Assembly: GCA_964501185.1 (NCBI GenBank)
Contig: CAZCRT010000008.1
Coordinates: 1 to 64,000, forward strand
Source of the DNA: BS150m-G50 sp964501185 [NCBI: uncultured Bacteroidia bacterium]
GTDB taxonomy: Bacteria > CAIWAD01 > BS150m-G50
Reading direction: 5' to 3'
Length of the DNA: 64,000 nt
Made by a program: the position numbers and the translations under genes. Under the pieces are notes generated by a model. That model saw nothing but the letters and a program-made list of their open reading frames with translations, made no database searches and was not told the origin of the DNA. Shown piece after piece: positions 9,599-17,911 of the stretch. Numbering within the stretch: the stretch's first letter is position 1; each line of letters begins with the position of its first letter.

Positions 9599-11263
9599 AT
9601 GAAAAGCATATTTACTATCCCTGTCAGACTGTCGCGTCTGCTGGCAATACTGTCTGCCACAGGTTTTGTGATACATCAGGCACAGGCGGCGCTATTGCTG
9701 TCAGAGGTAATGGGTAATCCTTCCTGCAGCGAATACTATACCGAATTTATCGAGTTGTATTGCAGTGGCCCGGATAGTGTGGAGCTGAGGGACTGCTCAC
9801 TGACCGTGGATGACGAGACAGATCAACTGTTGTTTCCCACTGGCAGCAGCATACTGGCACCAGGTTGTCGTGCTCTGGTGCTTGATGCAGGTTATGCAGA
9901 CCATTCCGACTGTTATGAGGAGATCATACCGGATAGTGTGTTGAGGTTGACTATTGATGATGCTGCATTCGGGCAGAACGGTATTCCTAACAGTAGAGCT
10001 GTAACAATAATACTGCTGGATGAAAATGGGTATGACATCAGCGGGCTGGATTACCCGGCCGATGGCCCGGCAGGGCACTCATTTGAATGTATCATATCAG
10101 GTGACAATGAGGAGTATCAATGGGAATGGTCACATGATGAACATGGTACTCCCGGTTTGCGAAACAGTGTGGAACCTGATTCTCTTCAGGCTGGCTGGTG
10201 CCTGTCGGGCGGGGAGTCAGTGCAGGTGGAACTGTTCAATAACGGTCTGCGGCCACTGGAGCAACTGGATCTTACAATATGTGCTCTTTACGGTCAGATT
10301 CCCATTGACAGCGCCTGGATGTTACAGGACCTGCTGTTGCCCGGGGACTCGCTGCAGTGGCTGCCTGATCTCACACTGCAGGGCGGGTGGGTAGAATTGC
10401 AGCTATCTCTTTCAACAGTTGACTGGTGTGATACACTCCGCTCGGAGTATCTGCTGACAGGAACCTGTGAGTTACGCTTCAATGAGATCATGCCAGATCC
10501 CGGCAGTACAGGTCCGGAATGGCTGGAGCTGACCAATGCGCATCCACTGTTACCACTGAATCTGCGGGAAATGCAGTTGGAGGACAATTGTAACGGTGTA
10601 CCTTCCCCGATCACTACTGACGAGTGGATTCTGACACCGGGTGAGTTTGTGGTTATCACCGGTGACCGGGAAGAGATGTCAGCTGCCTGGGGTGAACTGC
10701 CGCTGCTGGAGATGAACGGCGCACCGGTGCTGGGCAACAGTGGAGATTGTCTGGTGTTGCATTCCCCCGCTGGTGACAGGCTGGAACAGCTGGAGTGGGA
10801 CAGTGCCTGGCTGCTTGAACGGGGTTATTCACTGGAGCGGTACAATCCACTGTTGCCTAACAACAGAAATGGCTGGAGTCGCAGTCTTTCAAATACAGGG
10901 GCTACTCCAGGAGCTGTGAACTCAATAAATCTGGAACAACTGCCAGCTGGAAGTTCGCACACAATCAGCAGCGATCTGTTGACACCGGATGGTGATGGCA
11001 TTGAGGAAGTACTGGTAATAACGCTGCGTGAAATCGCCTGGCATCTGCAGTTCAGGGTACAGGTTTACAATCTGATCGGGAACTGCGTCAGGCATCTCGA
11101 TAGTGGCGCGCATGGGGCAGCAGTGACCAGGTTACTGTGGGATGGACGTGATGACAGCGGACGACTGCTGCCGCCCGGGGCTTATGTGGTTTTAGTGGAG
11201 GCTGCCGCGGCAGGTGCGGGCAAACCACGCTTAACCCGTCATGCGGTGGCGCTTTTTTATTGA
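9599..11263 (+). CDS. secreted lamin-tail-domain protein with type-B-like sorting end
   Basis: A 554-residue exported protein. Residues 1-30 form a signal peptide ending in AQA. Two lamin-tail domain (LTD) units are visible: about 31-170 (LLLSEVMGN...YTEFIELY) and about 297-420 (RFNEIMPDPG...PEWLELTN). LTD units occur in many bacterial secreted nucleases and cell-surface proteins. The last about 95 residues begin with LLTPDGDGIEEV and contain WDGRDDSGRLLPPGAYV, like the CHU_C/FlgD-Ig domains that end type IX-exported proteins. No enzyme domain is seen. It starts 60 bases after the VWA gene. Confidence 0.8.
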   Translation: MKSIFTIPVRLSRLLAILSATGFVIHQAQAALLLSEVMGNPSCSEYYTEFIELYCSGPDSVELRDCSLTVDDETDQLLFPTGSSILAPGCRALVLDAGYADHSDCYEEIIPDSVLRLTIDDAAFGQNGIPNSRAVTIILLDENGYDISGLDYPADGPAGHSFECIISGDNEEYQWEWSHDEHGTPGLRNSVEPDSLQAGWCLSGGESVQVELFNNGLRPLEQLDLTICALYGQIPIDSAWMLQDLLLPGDSLQWLPDLTLQGGWVELQLSLSTVDWCDTLRSEYLLTGTCELRFNEIMPDPGSTGPEWLELTNAHPLLPLNLREMQLEDNCNGVPSPITTDEWILTPGEFVVITGDREEMSAAWGELPLLEMNGAPVLGNSGDCLVLHSPAGDRLEQLEWDSAWLLERGYSLERYNPLLPNNRNGWSRSLSNTGATPGAVNSINLEQLPAGSSHTISSDLLTPDGDGIEEVLVITLREIAWHLQFRVQVYNLIGNCVRHLDSGAHGAAVTRLLWDGRDDSGRLLPPGAYVVLVEAAAAGAGKPRLTRHAVALFY

Positions 11264-11345
11264 TAAAACCTGCGGTTTTATCTTCAAGTTCTGTTGAAAC
11301 AGAACTGGGTCTTAGTAGACTATGGGAAATTAAACCTGCGGTTTA
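11263..11345. repeat. cluster of three small hairpins
   Basis: Three perfect inverted repeats lie in the spacer. ATAAAACC-TGC-GGTTTTAT is at 11263-11281, AGTTCTGT-TGAA-ACAGAACT at 11287-11306, and TAAACC-TGC-GGTTTA at 11331-11345. The first and third share the core AAACCTGCGGTTT, so it is repeated twice 50 bases apart. None is followed by a clear T-run, so they are not standard terminators. They may be operators, RNA-processing sites or a small repetitive element. Confidence 0.6.
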
Positions 11346-11410
11346 TGTTAGCAGTTTCATTATTATTCTCAAGTTCAGAATACAGTAATCTCCAATACAA
11401 GGAGGCAATC

Positions 11411-12826
11411 GTGCAGGGAAAAATGCTCATCGACGGCAGTTGGCTGGAAGGAAACGAGCAGCAGACAATCCGTTCCCCCTGGAATGACGAAGTAGTGGGA
11501 ACTATGGCCAGGGGTGGGGTAGCGGAAGTAGAAGCTGCCATCAGTGCCGCCGATCGCTCTGCTGCTGTATGTGCTGATCTGCCCGTTTATGAAAGAGCTG
11601 CGGTTCTGGAAAGGGTGAAGCAGGGGATCAGTGATCATGCTGAGGAATTCACTCGACTGCTGGCACTCGAAGCTGGCAAGCCAATACGAAGTGGCCAGGC
11701 TGAGGTGCAGCGAGCCGTACACACTTTTGAACTGGCGGTGGAGGAGAGCAAACGGCTGACCGGTGAAGTATTACCACTCGACCTGCGTCCCTGGGGTAAA
11801 GGCAGGACAGGTTTCCTGGTGCATGAACCTCTGGGAGCAATTGCTTCGATTACTCCTTTCAATTTCCCACTTAATCTAGTTGCTCACAAACTGGCTCCGG
11901 CAATGGCTGCCGGAAACAGCATTGTGCATCGTCCGGCCAGCCAGACTCCATTCACCTCAGTTCTGCTGGCACAATTGATTGAGGAAGCCGGTTGGCCAGC
12001 CGGTGGAATGAACCTGATAAGCTGTGATGCTGCCGAAGCTGCTCCACTGGCAACAGATCCACGCCTGCAGCTGCTCACTTTCACCGGGAGTCCGGTAGTT
12101 GGCTGGAAATTGCAGAAAATGGCTGAACGTAAGCGGGTAGCTCTGGAGCTCGGCGGTAATGCCGGGGTCATTGTGCACTCCGACAGTGATCTGGAATATG
12201 TAGTCAAAGCGATCACTGCTGCCGCTTTTGGTTATGCCGGTCAGAGTTGTATAGCTGTGCAGCGGGTTTTCGTTGAGACAGGTATAAGAGAGAACTTTCA
12301 GGAAAGGTTGCTGAAAGCTGTAACCGGGCTGGTCTGTGGTGACCCACTGGCGGCGACTACTGATGTCGGCCCGATGATCAGTGAAGAAGAAGCGATCCGT
12401 GCAGGCGGTTGGGTAGATGACGCACTGGTTGCAGGAGCACGGAAGCTCTGTGGTGGTATTCGTGAAGGTAGTTTGATGCACCCGACAGTTTTGACTGATA
12501 CTGATCCTACCATGCAGGTAAACTGCGCAGAACTGTTTGCCCCGGTGATAACTCTGGAGTCATACAGCGACTTTGCAGAAGCTGTTCGGCAGGTGGATGA
12601 TTCCCGTTACGGACTGCAGGCCGGTGTGTTCACGCGGGATCTGGAACGCATTAAACTCGCAGTTACCGGGATCAGGGCGGGTGGTATAATCATCAACGAT
12701 GTTCCTACCTGGCGTATCGATCACATGCCTTATGGCGGTATCAAGGAATCCGGCAACACCCGCGAAGGAGTTCGCTGGGCACTGCGCGAGATGACCCGTG
12801 AAAAGTTTGTCGCGGTTCGCTGGTAG
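11411..12826 (+). CDS. NAD(P)-dependent aldehyde dehydrogenase
   Basis: Oxidises an aldehyde to its acid with NAD(P). I choose the GTG at 11411 because AAGGAGG (11399-11405) lies 5 bases upstream; the reading frame is open further upstream but that stretch is not ALDH-like. The 471-residue product shows the ALDH fold: cofactor-binding PFNFPLNL and GNSIVHRPA, the general base Glu246 in LELGG and the nucleophile Cys280 in GQSCI, 34 residues apart as in the family. It resembles the lactaldehyde/succinate-semialdehyde group, but the substrate cannot be told. Confidence 0.9.
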   Translation: MQGKMLIDGSWLEGNEQQTIRSPWNDEVVGTMARGGVAEVEAAISAADRSAAVCADLPVYERAAVLERVKQGISDHAEEFTRLLALEAGKPIRSGQAEVQRAVHTFELAVEESKRLTGEVLPLDLRPWGKGRTGFLVHEPLGAIASITPFNFPLNLVAHKLAPAMAAGNSIVHRPASQTPFTSVLLAQLIEEAGWPAGGMNLISCDAAEAAPLATDPRLQLLTFTGSPVVGWKLQKMAERKRVALELGGNAGVIVHSDSDLEYVVKAITAAAFGYAGQSCIAVQRVFVETGIRENFQERLLKAVTGLVCGDPLAATTDVGPMISEEEAIRAGGWVDDALVAGARKLCGGIREGSLMHPTVLTDTDPTMQVNCAELFAPVITLESYSDFAEAVRQVDDSRYGLQAGVFTRDLERIKLAVTGIRAGGIIINDVPTWRIDHMPYGGIKESGNTREGVRWALREMTREKFVAVRW

Positions 12827-13045
12827 TTAACAGTAACCGGTTCATAACAGTTGACAGGTAATTTACCGGCTCTGCGGAAAAACTTGTATTTCTGGACATG
12901 ACGCTGTTATTATTTGTCTCCCATAATGTCACAGACATACTCAATGCAGAGCATTCTGGGCTACTATCGGAGCAGAAGAGTCTGTCTACAGGCGTCTTCT
13001 AACCGGCTTGCAGCGGTTTATTCCTGGCGACTGCCGGTACCTGTT

Positions 13046-13129
13046 GGAGGACTAGTCCTAATTGGTAAGGCAGCGGTCTTGAAAACCGCCGGGTTTACGC
13101 CCATGGGGGTTCGAGTCCCTCGTCCTCCG
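13046..13129 (+). tRNA. tRNA-Ser (anticodon UGA)
   Basis: Acceptor GGAGGAC (13046-13052) pairs with GTCCTCC (13122-13128), discriminator G. Anticodon stem GCGGT/ACCGC encloses the loop CTTGAAA, giving anticodon TGA. A variable arm longer than in most tRNAs precedes a GTTCGAGT T-loop, as expected of tRNA-Ser. CCA is not encoded. Confidence 0.96.
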
Positions 13130-13138
13130 TTCTTTCAG

Positions 13139-13228
13139 GGAGAGGTGGCAGAGTGGCTTAATGCGCACGCCTGCTAAGCGTGAATCGGGGGTTGACCTCG
13201 ATCCAGGGTTCAAATCCCTGCCTCTCCG
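13139..13228 (+). tRNA. tRNA-Ser (anticodon GCU)
   Basis: Acceptor GGAGAGG (13139-13145) pairs with CCTCTCC (13221-13227), discriminator G. Anticodon stem CACGC/GCGTG encloses CTGCTAA, giving GCT. A long variable arm (CGGGGGTTGACCTCG) and CAGGG-TTCAAAT-CCCTG T-arm confirm tRNA-Ser. It lies 9 bases after the first tRNA-Ser, so both are probably cotranscribed. CCA is not encoded. Confidence 0.97.
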
Positions 13229-13236
13229 CTTTTATA

Positions 13237-13269
13237 AAAAGCCCGTTCCGTCATGTGGAGCGGGCTTTT
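13237..13269 (+). terminator. intrinsic terminator of the tRNA-Ser pair
   Basis: AAAAGCCCG (13237-13245) pairs with CGGGCTTTT (13261-13269); the stem is extended by TTCC/GGAG-type pairing and ends in T4. It closes the tRNA transcript. Confidence 0.85.
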
Positions 13270-13330
13270 CTACTCGTAACTTCTTAATTTGAGTGCCAGC
13301 ACTGTTATTTTCCGATCCTGCGAGGAACCC

Positions 13331-14290
13331 ATGCTAACAATCAGACCTTTCAATTTCAGTGACGAAGACTACCAGGCCGCAGTAGAATGCTGGAATCTTA
13401 ATTATCCAGATGTATTGGAAACGGTTGAGCAGTATCGTCACAGCGACGAGTCCCGCGAACCACACCGTTACTATAACCGGCTGATCGGTGAAATCGATAA
13501 TAAGCCGGTGGCGGTAGCAGTCTACTGCGAAACCTGGTGGCAAAAGCATCCAGGTAAATACTATATCGAAGTTAAAGTACTACCGGAGGAGCAGGGAAAA
13601 GGCTTCGGCAAAGCCATGTATGAGCGAGTCCTGCTGGAACTCGAGGAGCGTCAACCAGCACTGCTTTCAACATATAGCTGTGAGAATCAACCCCGGGGGC
13701 AACGGTTTCTGGAGGAACGTGGATTCAAACTGGCGTTGCGGGAACCTGCATCCCGTCTCGAATTGAAAGAATTTGACCCAACCAGATTTGCTGATCTGTC
13801 AAACAAAGTTCTGTCAGATGGTATCAGGATCGAACCTCTGACACTGCTGCAGGAGAAAGTGTCGGACTGGGAACATAAGTTGTGGGAGCTGCGCTGGCTG
13901 GTTTTGAAGGACGTTCCGGGTACATCCCCCTGGGAACGTCAGACCTTTGAAGTGTATAAGAAAGAATCGCTGCAGAATCCGGATTTTGAACCGGCCGGAC
14001 ACTTTATTGCGCTCCATGGTGACAGATGGGTCGGTCTCTCAAATCTCTGGCCAACAAAAGCTGAACCACAGAAACTGTGGTGTGGTTTGACAGGGGTTGA
14101 TCCTGATTACCGGCGCCGTGGTATTGCGGTAGCACTCAAGGTGCGAGCTGCCGAGTATGCGTTGCAGAAGGGCTATAAGTATATAGATACCGATAACGAA
14201 GAGAACAACCCGATGTATACAATCAATATGCAACTCGGCTTCAAGCCGCTGCCAGCCTGGCTTGAGTATGAGCGGAAGCTGGATATATAA
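13331..14290 (+). CDS. tandem GNAT acetyltransferase
   Basis: A 319-residue protein with two GNAT folds in tandem. The acetyl-CoA pyrophosphate loop of the first is QGKGFGKA (residues about 90-97) and of the second is RRRGIAVAL (about 258-266), followed by the classic C-terminal segment NNPMYTINMQLGF. Double-GNAT proteins include mycothiol synthase-like enzymes; the substrate here is unknown. ATG 13331 is preferred over upstream codons because GAGGA (13322-13326) precedes it. It follows the tRNA terminator, so it needs its own promoter. Confidence 0.85.
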   Translation: MLTIRPFNFSDEDYQAAVECWNLNYPDVLETVEQYRHSDESREPHRYYNRLIGEIDNKPVAVAVYCETWWQKHPGKYYIEVKVLPEEQGKGFGKAMYERVLLELEERQPALLSTYSCENQPRGQRFLEERGFKLALREPASRLELKEFDPTRFADLSNKVLSDGIRIEPLTLLQEKVSDWEHKLWELRWLVLKDVPGTSPWERQTFEVYKKESLQNPDFEPAGHFIALHGDRWVGLSNLWPTKAEPQKLWCGLTGVDPDYRRRGIAVALKVRAAEYALQKGYKYIDTDNEENNPMYTINMQLGFKPLPAWLEYERKLDI

Positions 14291-14622
14291 GAACTTCAGA
14301 TTCACACGGAGCTCATGGAGAAAAAACACGAGGCACTGAGAAGAATAAGAAAGAAAACTTATGGTTTGTGTGTAGGAAGCTCACACTGTTTGACTTTCTA
14401 AGAAAGCCCCTACTGAGATGTAGGTTCTCTCTTCAGCTTCAAAGTTATATATGCCAGACATGCGGAAACGCATAACCTTCAGGTCGTCTTCTCTTAACCA
14501 AAGATATTTTCCCTCTATGCCACTTTCTTCCTCTGTGCCTTTCACGCACCAGAGTGCGTGAAGCGAATTTATTGATGGGCAGTTCATAGACAGATCAATC
14601 GATGACCGCGTGAGTTATTGTG
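14291..14622. other. intergenic region with repeat-like text
   Basis: No supported gene. Read on the minus strand, 14305-14360 gives a CTTCTCAGTGCCTCGTG...CTCCATGAGCTCCGTGTG-like passage, and 14525-14550 on the plus strand gives CTTCCTCTGTGCCTTTCACG. From memory, this wording resembles the widespread intergenic repeat found next to GxxExxY-family genes. A 68-codon minus-strand frame (14381-14587) crosses it but has no protein-like features. The flanking genes are convergent; no clear terminator was seen. Confidence 0.5.
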
Positions 14623-16479
14623 TTATCCCCCGGTTTCCAGAAGGCCATGTTGCTTCAGTTTGGTGTAAAGAGTTTGTCGACTGATCTGTAGCAGTCGAGA
14701 GGCATGTGATTTATCGAAGCGTACTTCCCGCAGTGTCTGTTCCAGGAATCCTTTCTCGAATTCTCGCACAGCAGGTCGCAATGGGCCTGCCTGAAAGACA
14801 GCGTTATCAGTTGTGACATCTGAATCCCCGAAGCGGTCGATAGCAAAATGCCCGGGAAGAATGCTGCTATGAGCCTGTTCCCAGGCACTCTGAAAGAGAT
14901 GACGTAATTCACGGATATTTCCAGGAAAGCTGTAATTCTGCAGCAGATTCAGTGAAGCAGGGGCGATAATTTTGCTTTGCCCCTCCCGTTCATTCCATTC
15001 CTGCAGCCATTCCTCCAGCAGCAGTGGTATATCTTCCTGTCTTTTTCGCAAGGGGGGCAGCTCGATAATTGTACCGGCGATGCGATGCAGCAGGTCAGAA
15101 CGGAAAGAGTGATCCTGCAGTAGATCCTGGTAGGTTCGATTGGATGCTGACAATAATCTGATTCTGGATTTTCTCACCTGATTGCTGCCGACAGCATGGT
15201 ATTCACCGGTTTCCAGAAACCGCAGCAGCTTCGCCTGGATCGGTGGGGATATTTCGCTGATCTCATCCAGAAAGAGAGTTCCACCCTCCGCCTCTTCAAC
15301 CAGGCCCTGCCGATCAGCCGTAGCGCCTGTAAAAGAACCGCGCCGGTGACCGAACAGCGTTGACTCAAACAGGCTCTCCGATAATGAAGGACAATGGATT
15401 GTCACCAGTCTGGCTTGCAGACCACTGTTGCAGGAGTGCAGGGCCTGTGCGGCTAGCTCCTTGCCGACACCGGTTTCACCCAGGATCAACACCGGTAAAC
15501 GGGTGTTCCCCATCTTCTGTATTCGATCGTTTACTTTACGGATAGCGCTGCTCAAACCGGGAAGTTCGTGAGTAGTCTGCAGATTACAGAATGGCAGCCT
15601 GGTGGAATTTGAATCACAATTGAACTCTTCGGCTACCGCCAGCACTCTGTCAACCGGCAGATCCAGTTCATATGCGCGTTTACGGGCTGTCCGCAGCATA
15701 CGTGTCGCATCCCGCCGATCACCTGACTGGAAAAGAGCATGGGCTTTCAGTGCCCGCGTTTCAATAAGGCGGTTGTAAATCCTGTAACGATCGAAGATCT
15801 CAATTGCCAACTCCAGGCAGTCAGCCGCTTCCCGGTTGCGTTGTAACTGGAGTAACAAAGTTCCCCGTGTCTGTACCAGGCGCGCCCTGGTTAACAGATG
15901 TGAGACATTGCACTCCCGTACACCGGATAGGACTTCAAGCCCCTGCGCTGCCAGTTGTTCCTCCTGCATAAGCGCCGCTTTCAGCAGAATGCATTCCAGC
16001 TGTTCTTCCTCAGGCAGGTTATCGGGTTCCATTTCAGTCAGAGTCGATGCTACCAGAATTGCTTCCTGCGGGTCTGCTGCCAGCATCCCCCAACCCCGTT
16101 CAATCTGAAGCTGAAAACGGTGGACACCGGTACTGACAATGGCTGAATTCTGGAGTCTTGTCAACAGTTGCAGAGCTTTATGTGGTTCACCTGACAGGCG
16201 GTTAGCCTTGATCAGCCCCAGTAATCCGCTCAACTCGAACTGCGGTTGGCGCTGCTGACGGCATCTTTTCTCCATCAGCAGGATCATGTCCAGAAAAACA
16301 TCACGTGCAGCCAACCCTTCCTGCAGCTGAAGATATGCTTCACCTTTGCGTAACAGGCAGTGCAGTGAGTCCGGCAATAACAGTGTGGCAGGCAGTGGGG
16401 AAGGGCAGCGATGAACCAGTTCCCGGTAATCCTGAGCGACCCAGGCTTCATCCAGGACTGCAGGTAGTTTCTGTAGCAT
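14623..16479 (-). CDS. sigma-54-dependent activator with N-terminal TPR-like region
   Basis: A 618-residue transcription activator. Residues about 1-290 are helical and TPR-like, replacing the usual receiver, PAS or GAF sensor. The central AAA+ domain (about 302-530) has Walker A GETGVGKE near 332, a GSFTGA variant of the sigma-54-contacting GAFTGA loop near 380, and Walker B GGTLFLDE. A Fis-type HTH (about 575-615, ASRLLQISRQTLYTKLKQHG) ends the protein. The start is set by AGGAAGGAG six bases before the ATG at 16479; 16 further in-frame codons upstream look non-native. It is divergent from the acyl-CoA dehydrogenase gene. The TPR part may sense a protein or ligand. Confidence 0.88.
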   Translation of the reverse strand: MLQKLPAVLDEAWVAQDYRELVHRCPSPLPATLLLPDSLHCLLRKGEAYLQLQEGLAARDVFLDMILLMEKRCRQQRQPQFELSGLLGLIKANRLSGEPHKALQLLTRLQNSAIVSTGVHRFQLQIERGWGMLAADPQEAILVASTLTEMEPDNLPEEEQLECILLKAALMQEEQLAAQGLEVLSGVRECNVSHLLTRARLVQTRGTLLLQLQRNREAADCLELAIEIFDRYRIYNRLIETRALKAHALFQSGDRRDATRMLRTARKRAYELDLPVDRVLAVAEEFNCDSNSTRLPFCNLQTTHELPGLSSAIRKVNDRIQKMGNTRLPVLILGETGVGKELAAQALHSCNSGLQARLVTIHCPSLSESLFESTLFGHRRGSFTGATADRQGLVEEAEGGTLFLDEISEISPPIQAKLLRFLETGEYHAVGSNQVRKSRIRLLSASNRTYQDLLQDHSFRSDLLHRIAGTIIELPPLRKRQEDIPLLLEEWLQEWNEREGQSKIIAPASLNLLQNYSFPGNIRELRHLFQSAWEQAHSSILPGHFAIDRFGDSDVTTDNAVFQAGPLRPAVREFEKGFLEQTLREVRFDKSHASRLLQISRQTLYTKLKQHGLLETGG

Positions 16480-16691
16480 TCGGAACTCCTTCCTGGTGTG
16501 AGGCACCGGGAAGCAGGCGAGTAGCATGATAGATAACCCGCATCAGAGCGACAAGAAAAAGTCGGATGGTGGATACTGCAGGCTGGAAAAAATGGAGAAC
16601 GACTACTTAACTGGTGCTGTGAAAGCGTTTGTGCTTGCCTGCGTCAGCAGAGAGTAATACTTTGGTGATAATTGTATAAGAATGTATTCAT

Positions 16692-16746
16692 GGTATTGTA
16701 AACCCGCGGCATGTCAACTGTCAGCTACCGTTGTTTACATGATACC
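16692..16746. promoter_or_regulatory. inverted repeat upstream of acyl-CoA dehydrogenase
   Basis: GGTATTGTAAAC (16692-16703) is mirrored by GTTTACATGATACC (16733-16746), an imperfect dyad with a 29-nt spacer ending 19 bases before the start codon. It could be a pair of operator half-sites or an mRNA hairpin in the divergent control region (16480-16765). No good -24/-12 sigma-54 promoter was found. Confidence 0.45.
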
Positions 16747-16765
16747 ACAATCAATGGAGGTAACG

Positions 16766-17911
16766 ATGATCAACTTCTCTCTTTCGGAAGAGCAACTGGA
16801 GTTTCAGGCACTGGCACGCGACTTCGCAGTAAATGAAATCAAGCCTAAAGCAGCTCACTACGATGAAGCCGGTGAGTTCCCTGAGGAGATCCTGCGGAAG
16901 GCATTTGAGATAGGTCTGATGAATATACATCTACCGGATGAGTACGGTGGACTGGGTTTAAGTGGTGTTGATGGTTCTCTCATCTCTGAAGAAATAGGCG
17001 CTGCCTGTACCGGTATCGGTACCGCTATGGAGGCTAATACACTGGCTCTGGCACCGCTGATGTATGGTGCTTCTGAGGAGATGAAGAAGCGGGTTTTCCC
17101 ACAGTTCGTCGAAGAATTTACTCTGGCCTGTTATTGTGTCACAGAACCTAATGCCGGTTCTGATGTGGCTGCCGCCAGTTCTACCGCTCTTAAAAAGGGT
17201 GACAAATATATCCTCAATGGCAACAAGATGTGGATCACATCCGCCGGACAGGCTGACTGGATGTTCGTGCTGGCAACTACCAACCCGGCACGTGGCCCAC
17301 GTGGCCTGACCGGTTTCTGGGTTGATGCAAAATCACCGGGAGTTGAGATTGGCAAGAAGGAAAACAACATGGGGCAACGTGCCTCTGATACCCGTGCCAT
17401 CAATTTTACAGATGTTGAAATTCCTGAAGAGAATGTAGTCGGTAGAGAAGGGCATGGTTTTCGTCTGGCTATGGGTGCTTTTGATATAACCCGGCCAATG
17501 GTCGCAGCGGCGGCTGTAGGACTGGGCCGCGCCGCTTTTGAATACGCCCGTGACTACGCCCGGGAGCGGAAAGCCTTTGGTGTGCCGATTTCTGCGCATC
17601 AGTCGATTAATTTCATGTTGGCCGATATGGCTACCGATGTGGAGATCGGCCGGATGCTTACACTGAAAGCCAGCTGGCTTCTGGACAACGGTAAGTCCAA
17701 TACCCGCGCCGCTGCCATGGCAAAGCGCTATGCCGCTGATGCCGCTGTCAGGATAGCGACCGACGCTGTCCAGATATATGGAGGTTACGGTTTCAATAAA
17801 GAGTATCCGGTTGAGAAACTCTACCGTGACGCCAAGATTTTCCAGATTTATGAAGGCACAAGCCAGATACAGAGATTGATTATAGGACGAGAAATTTATA
17901 AAGGCAGATGA
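16766..17911 (+). CDS. acyl-CoA dehydrogenase
   Basis: FAD enzyme that introduces the alpha-beta double bond into acyl-CoA, passing electrons to ETF. The 381-residue length is typical. Visible signatures are CVTEPNAGSD near residue 124 (FAD/substrate), the YGGYGFNKEYP and RDAKIFQIYEGTSQIQR segments, with the catalytic Glu363 in YEGTS, the position used by short/medium-chain and butyryl-CoA dehydrogenases. ATG 16766 is set by GGAGG (16756-16760). No etfAB is in the window. The stop overlaps the start of the HD-GYP gene (ATGA). Confidence 0.95.
   Translation: MINFSLSEEQLEFQALARDFAVNEIKPKAAHYDEAGEFPEEILRKAFEIGLMNIHLPDEYGGLGLSGVDGSLISEEIGAACTGIGTAMEANTLALAPLMYGASEEMKKRVFPQFVEEFTLACYCVTEPNAGSDVAAASSTALKKGDKYILNGNKMWITSAGQADWMFVLATTNPARGPRGLTGFWVDAKSPGVEIGKKENNMGQRASDTRAINFTDVEIPEENVVGREGHGFRLAMGAFDITRPMVAAAAVGLGRAAFEYARDYARERKAFGVPISAHQSINFMLADMATDVEIGRMLTLKASWLLDNGKSNTRAAAMAKRYAADAAVRIATDAVQIYGGYGFNKEYPVEKLYRDAKIFQIYEGTSQIQRLIIGREIYKGR

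Noticed and set aside
14381-14587. 68-codon minus-strand frame
   Set aside because: No family likeness and it crosses a repeat-like region; no good start signal, so not called a gene.
16480-16765. Sigma-54 -24/-12 promoter for the acyl-CoA dehydrogenase
   Set aside because: A TGG...GC pair at 10 bases spacing (around 16612-16627) lacks the TT of the -12 element; too weak to call.
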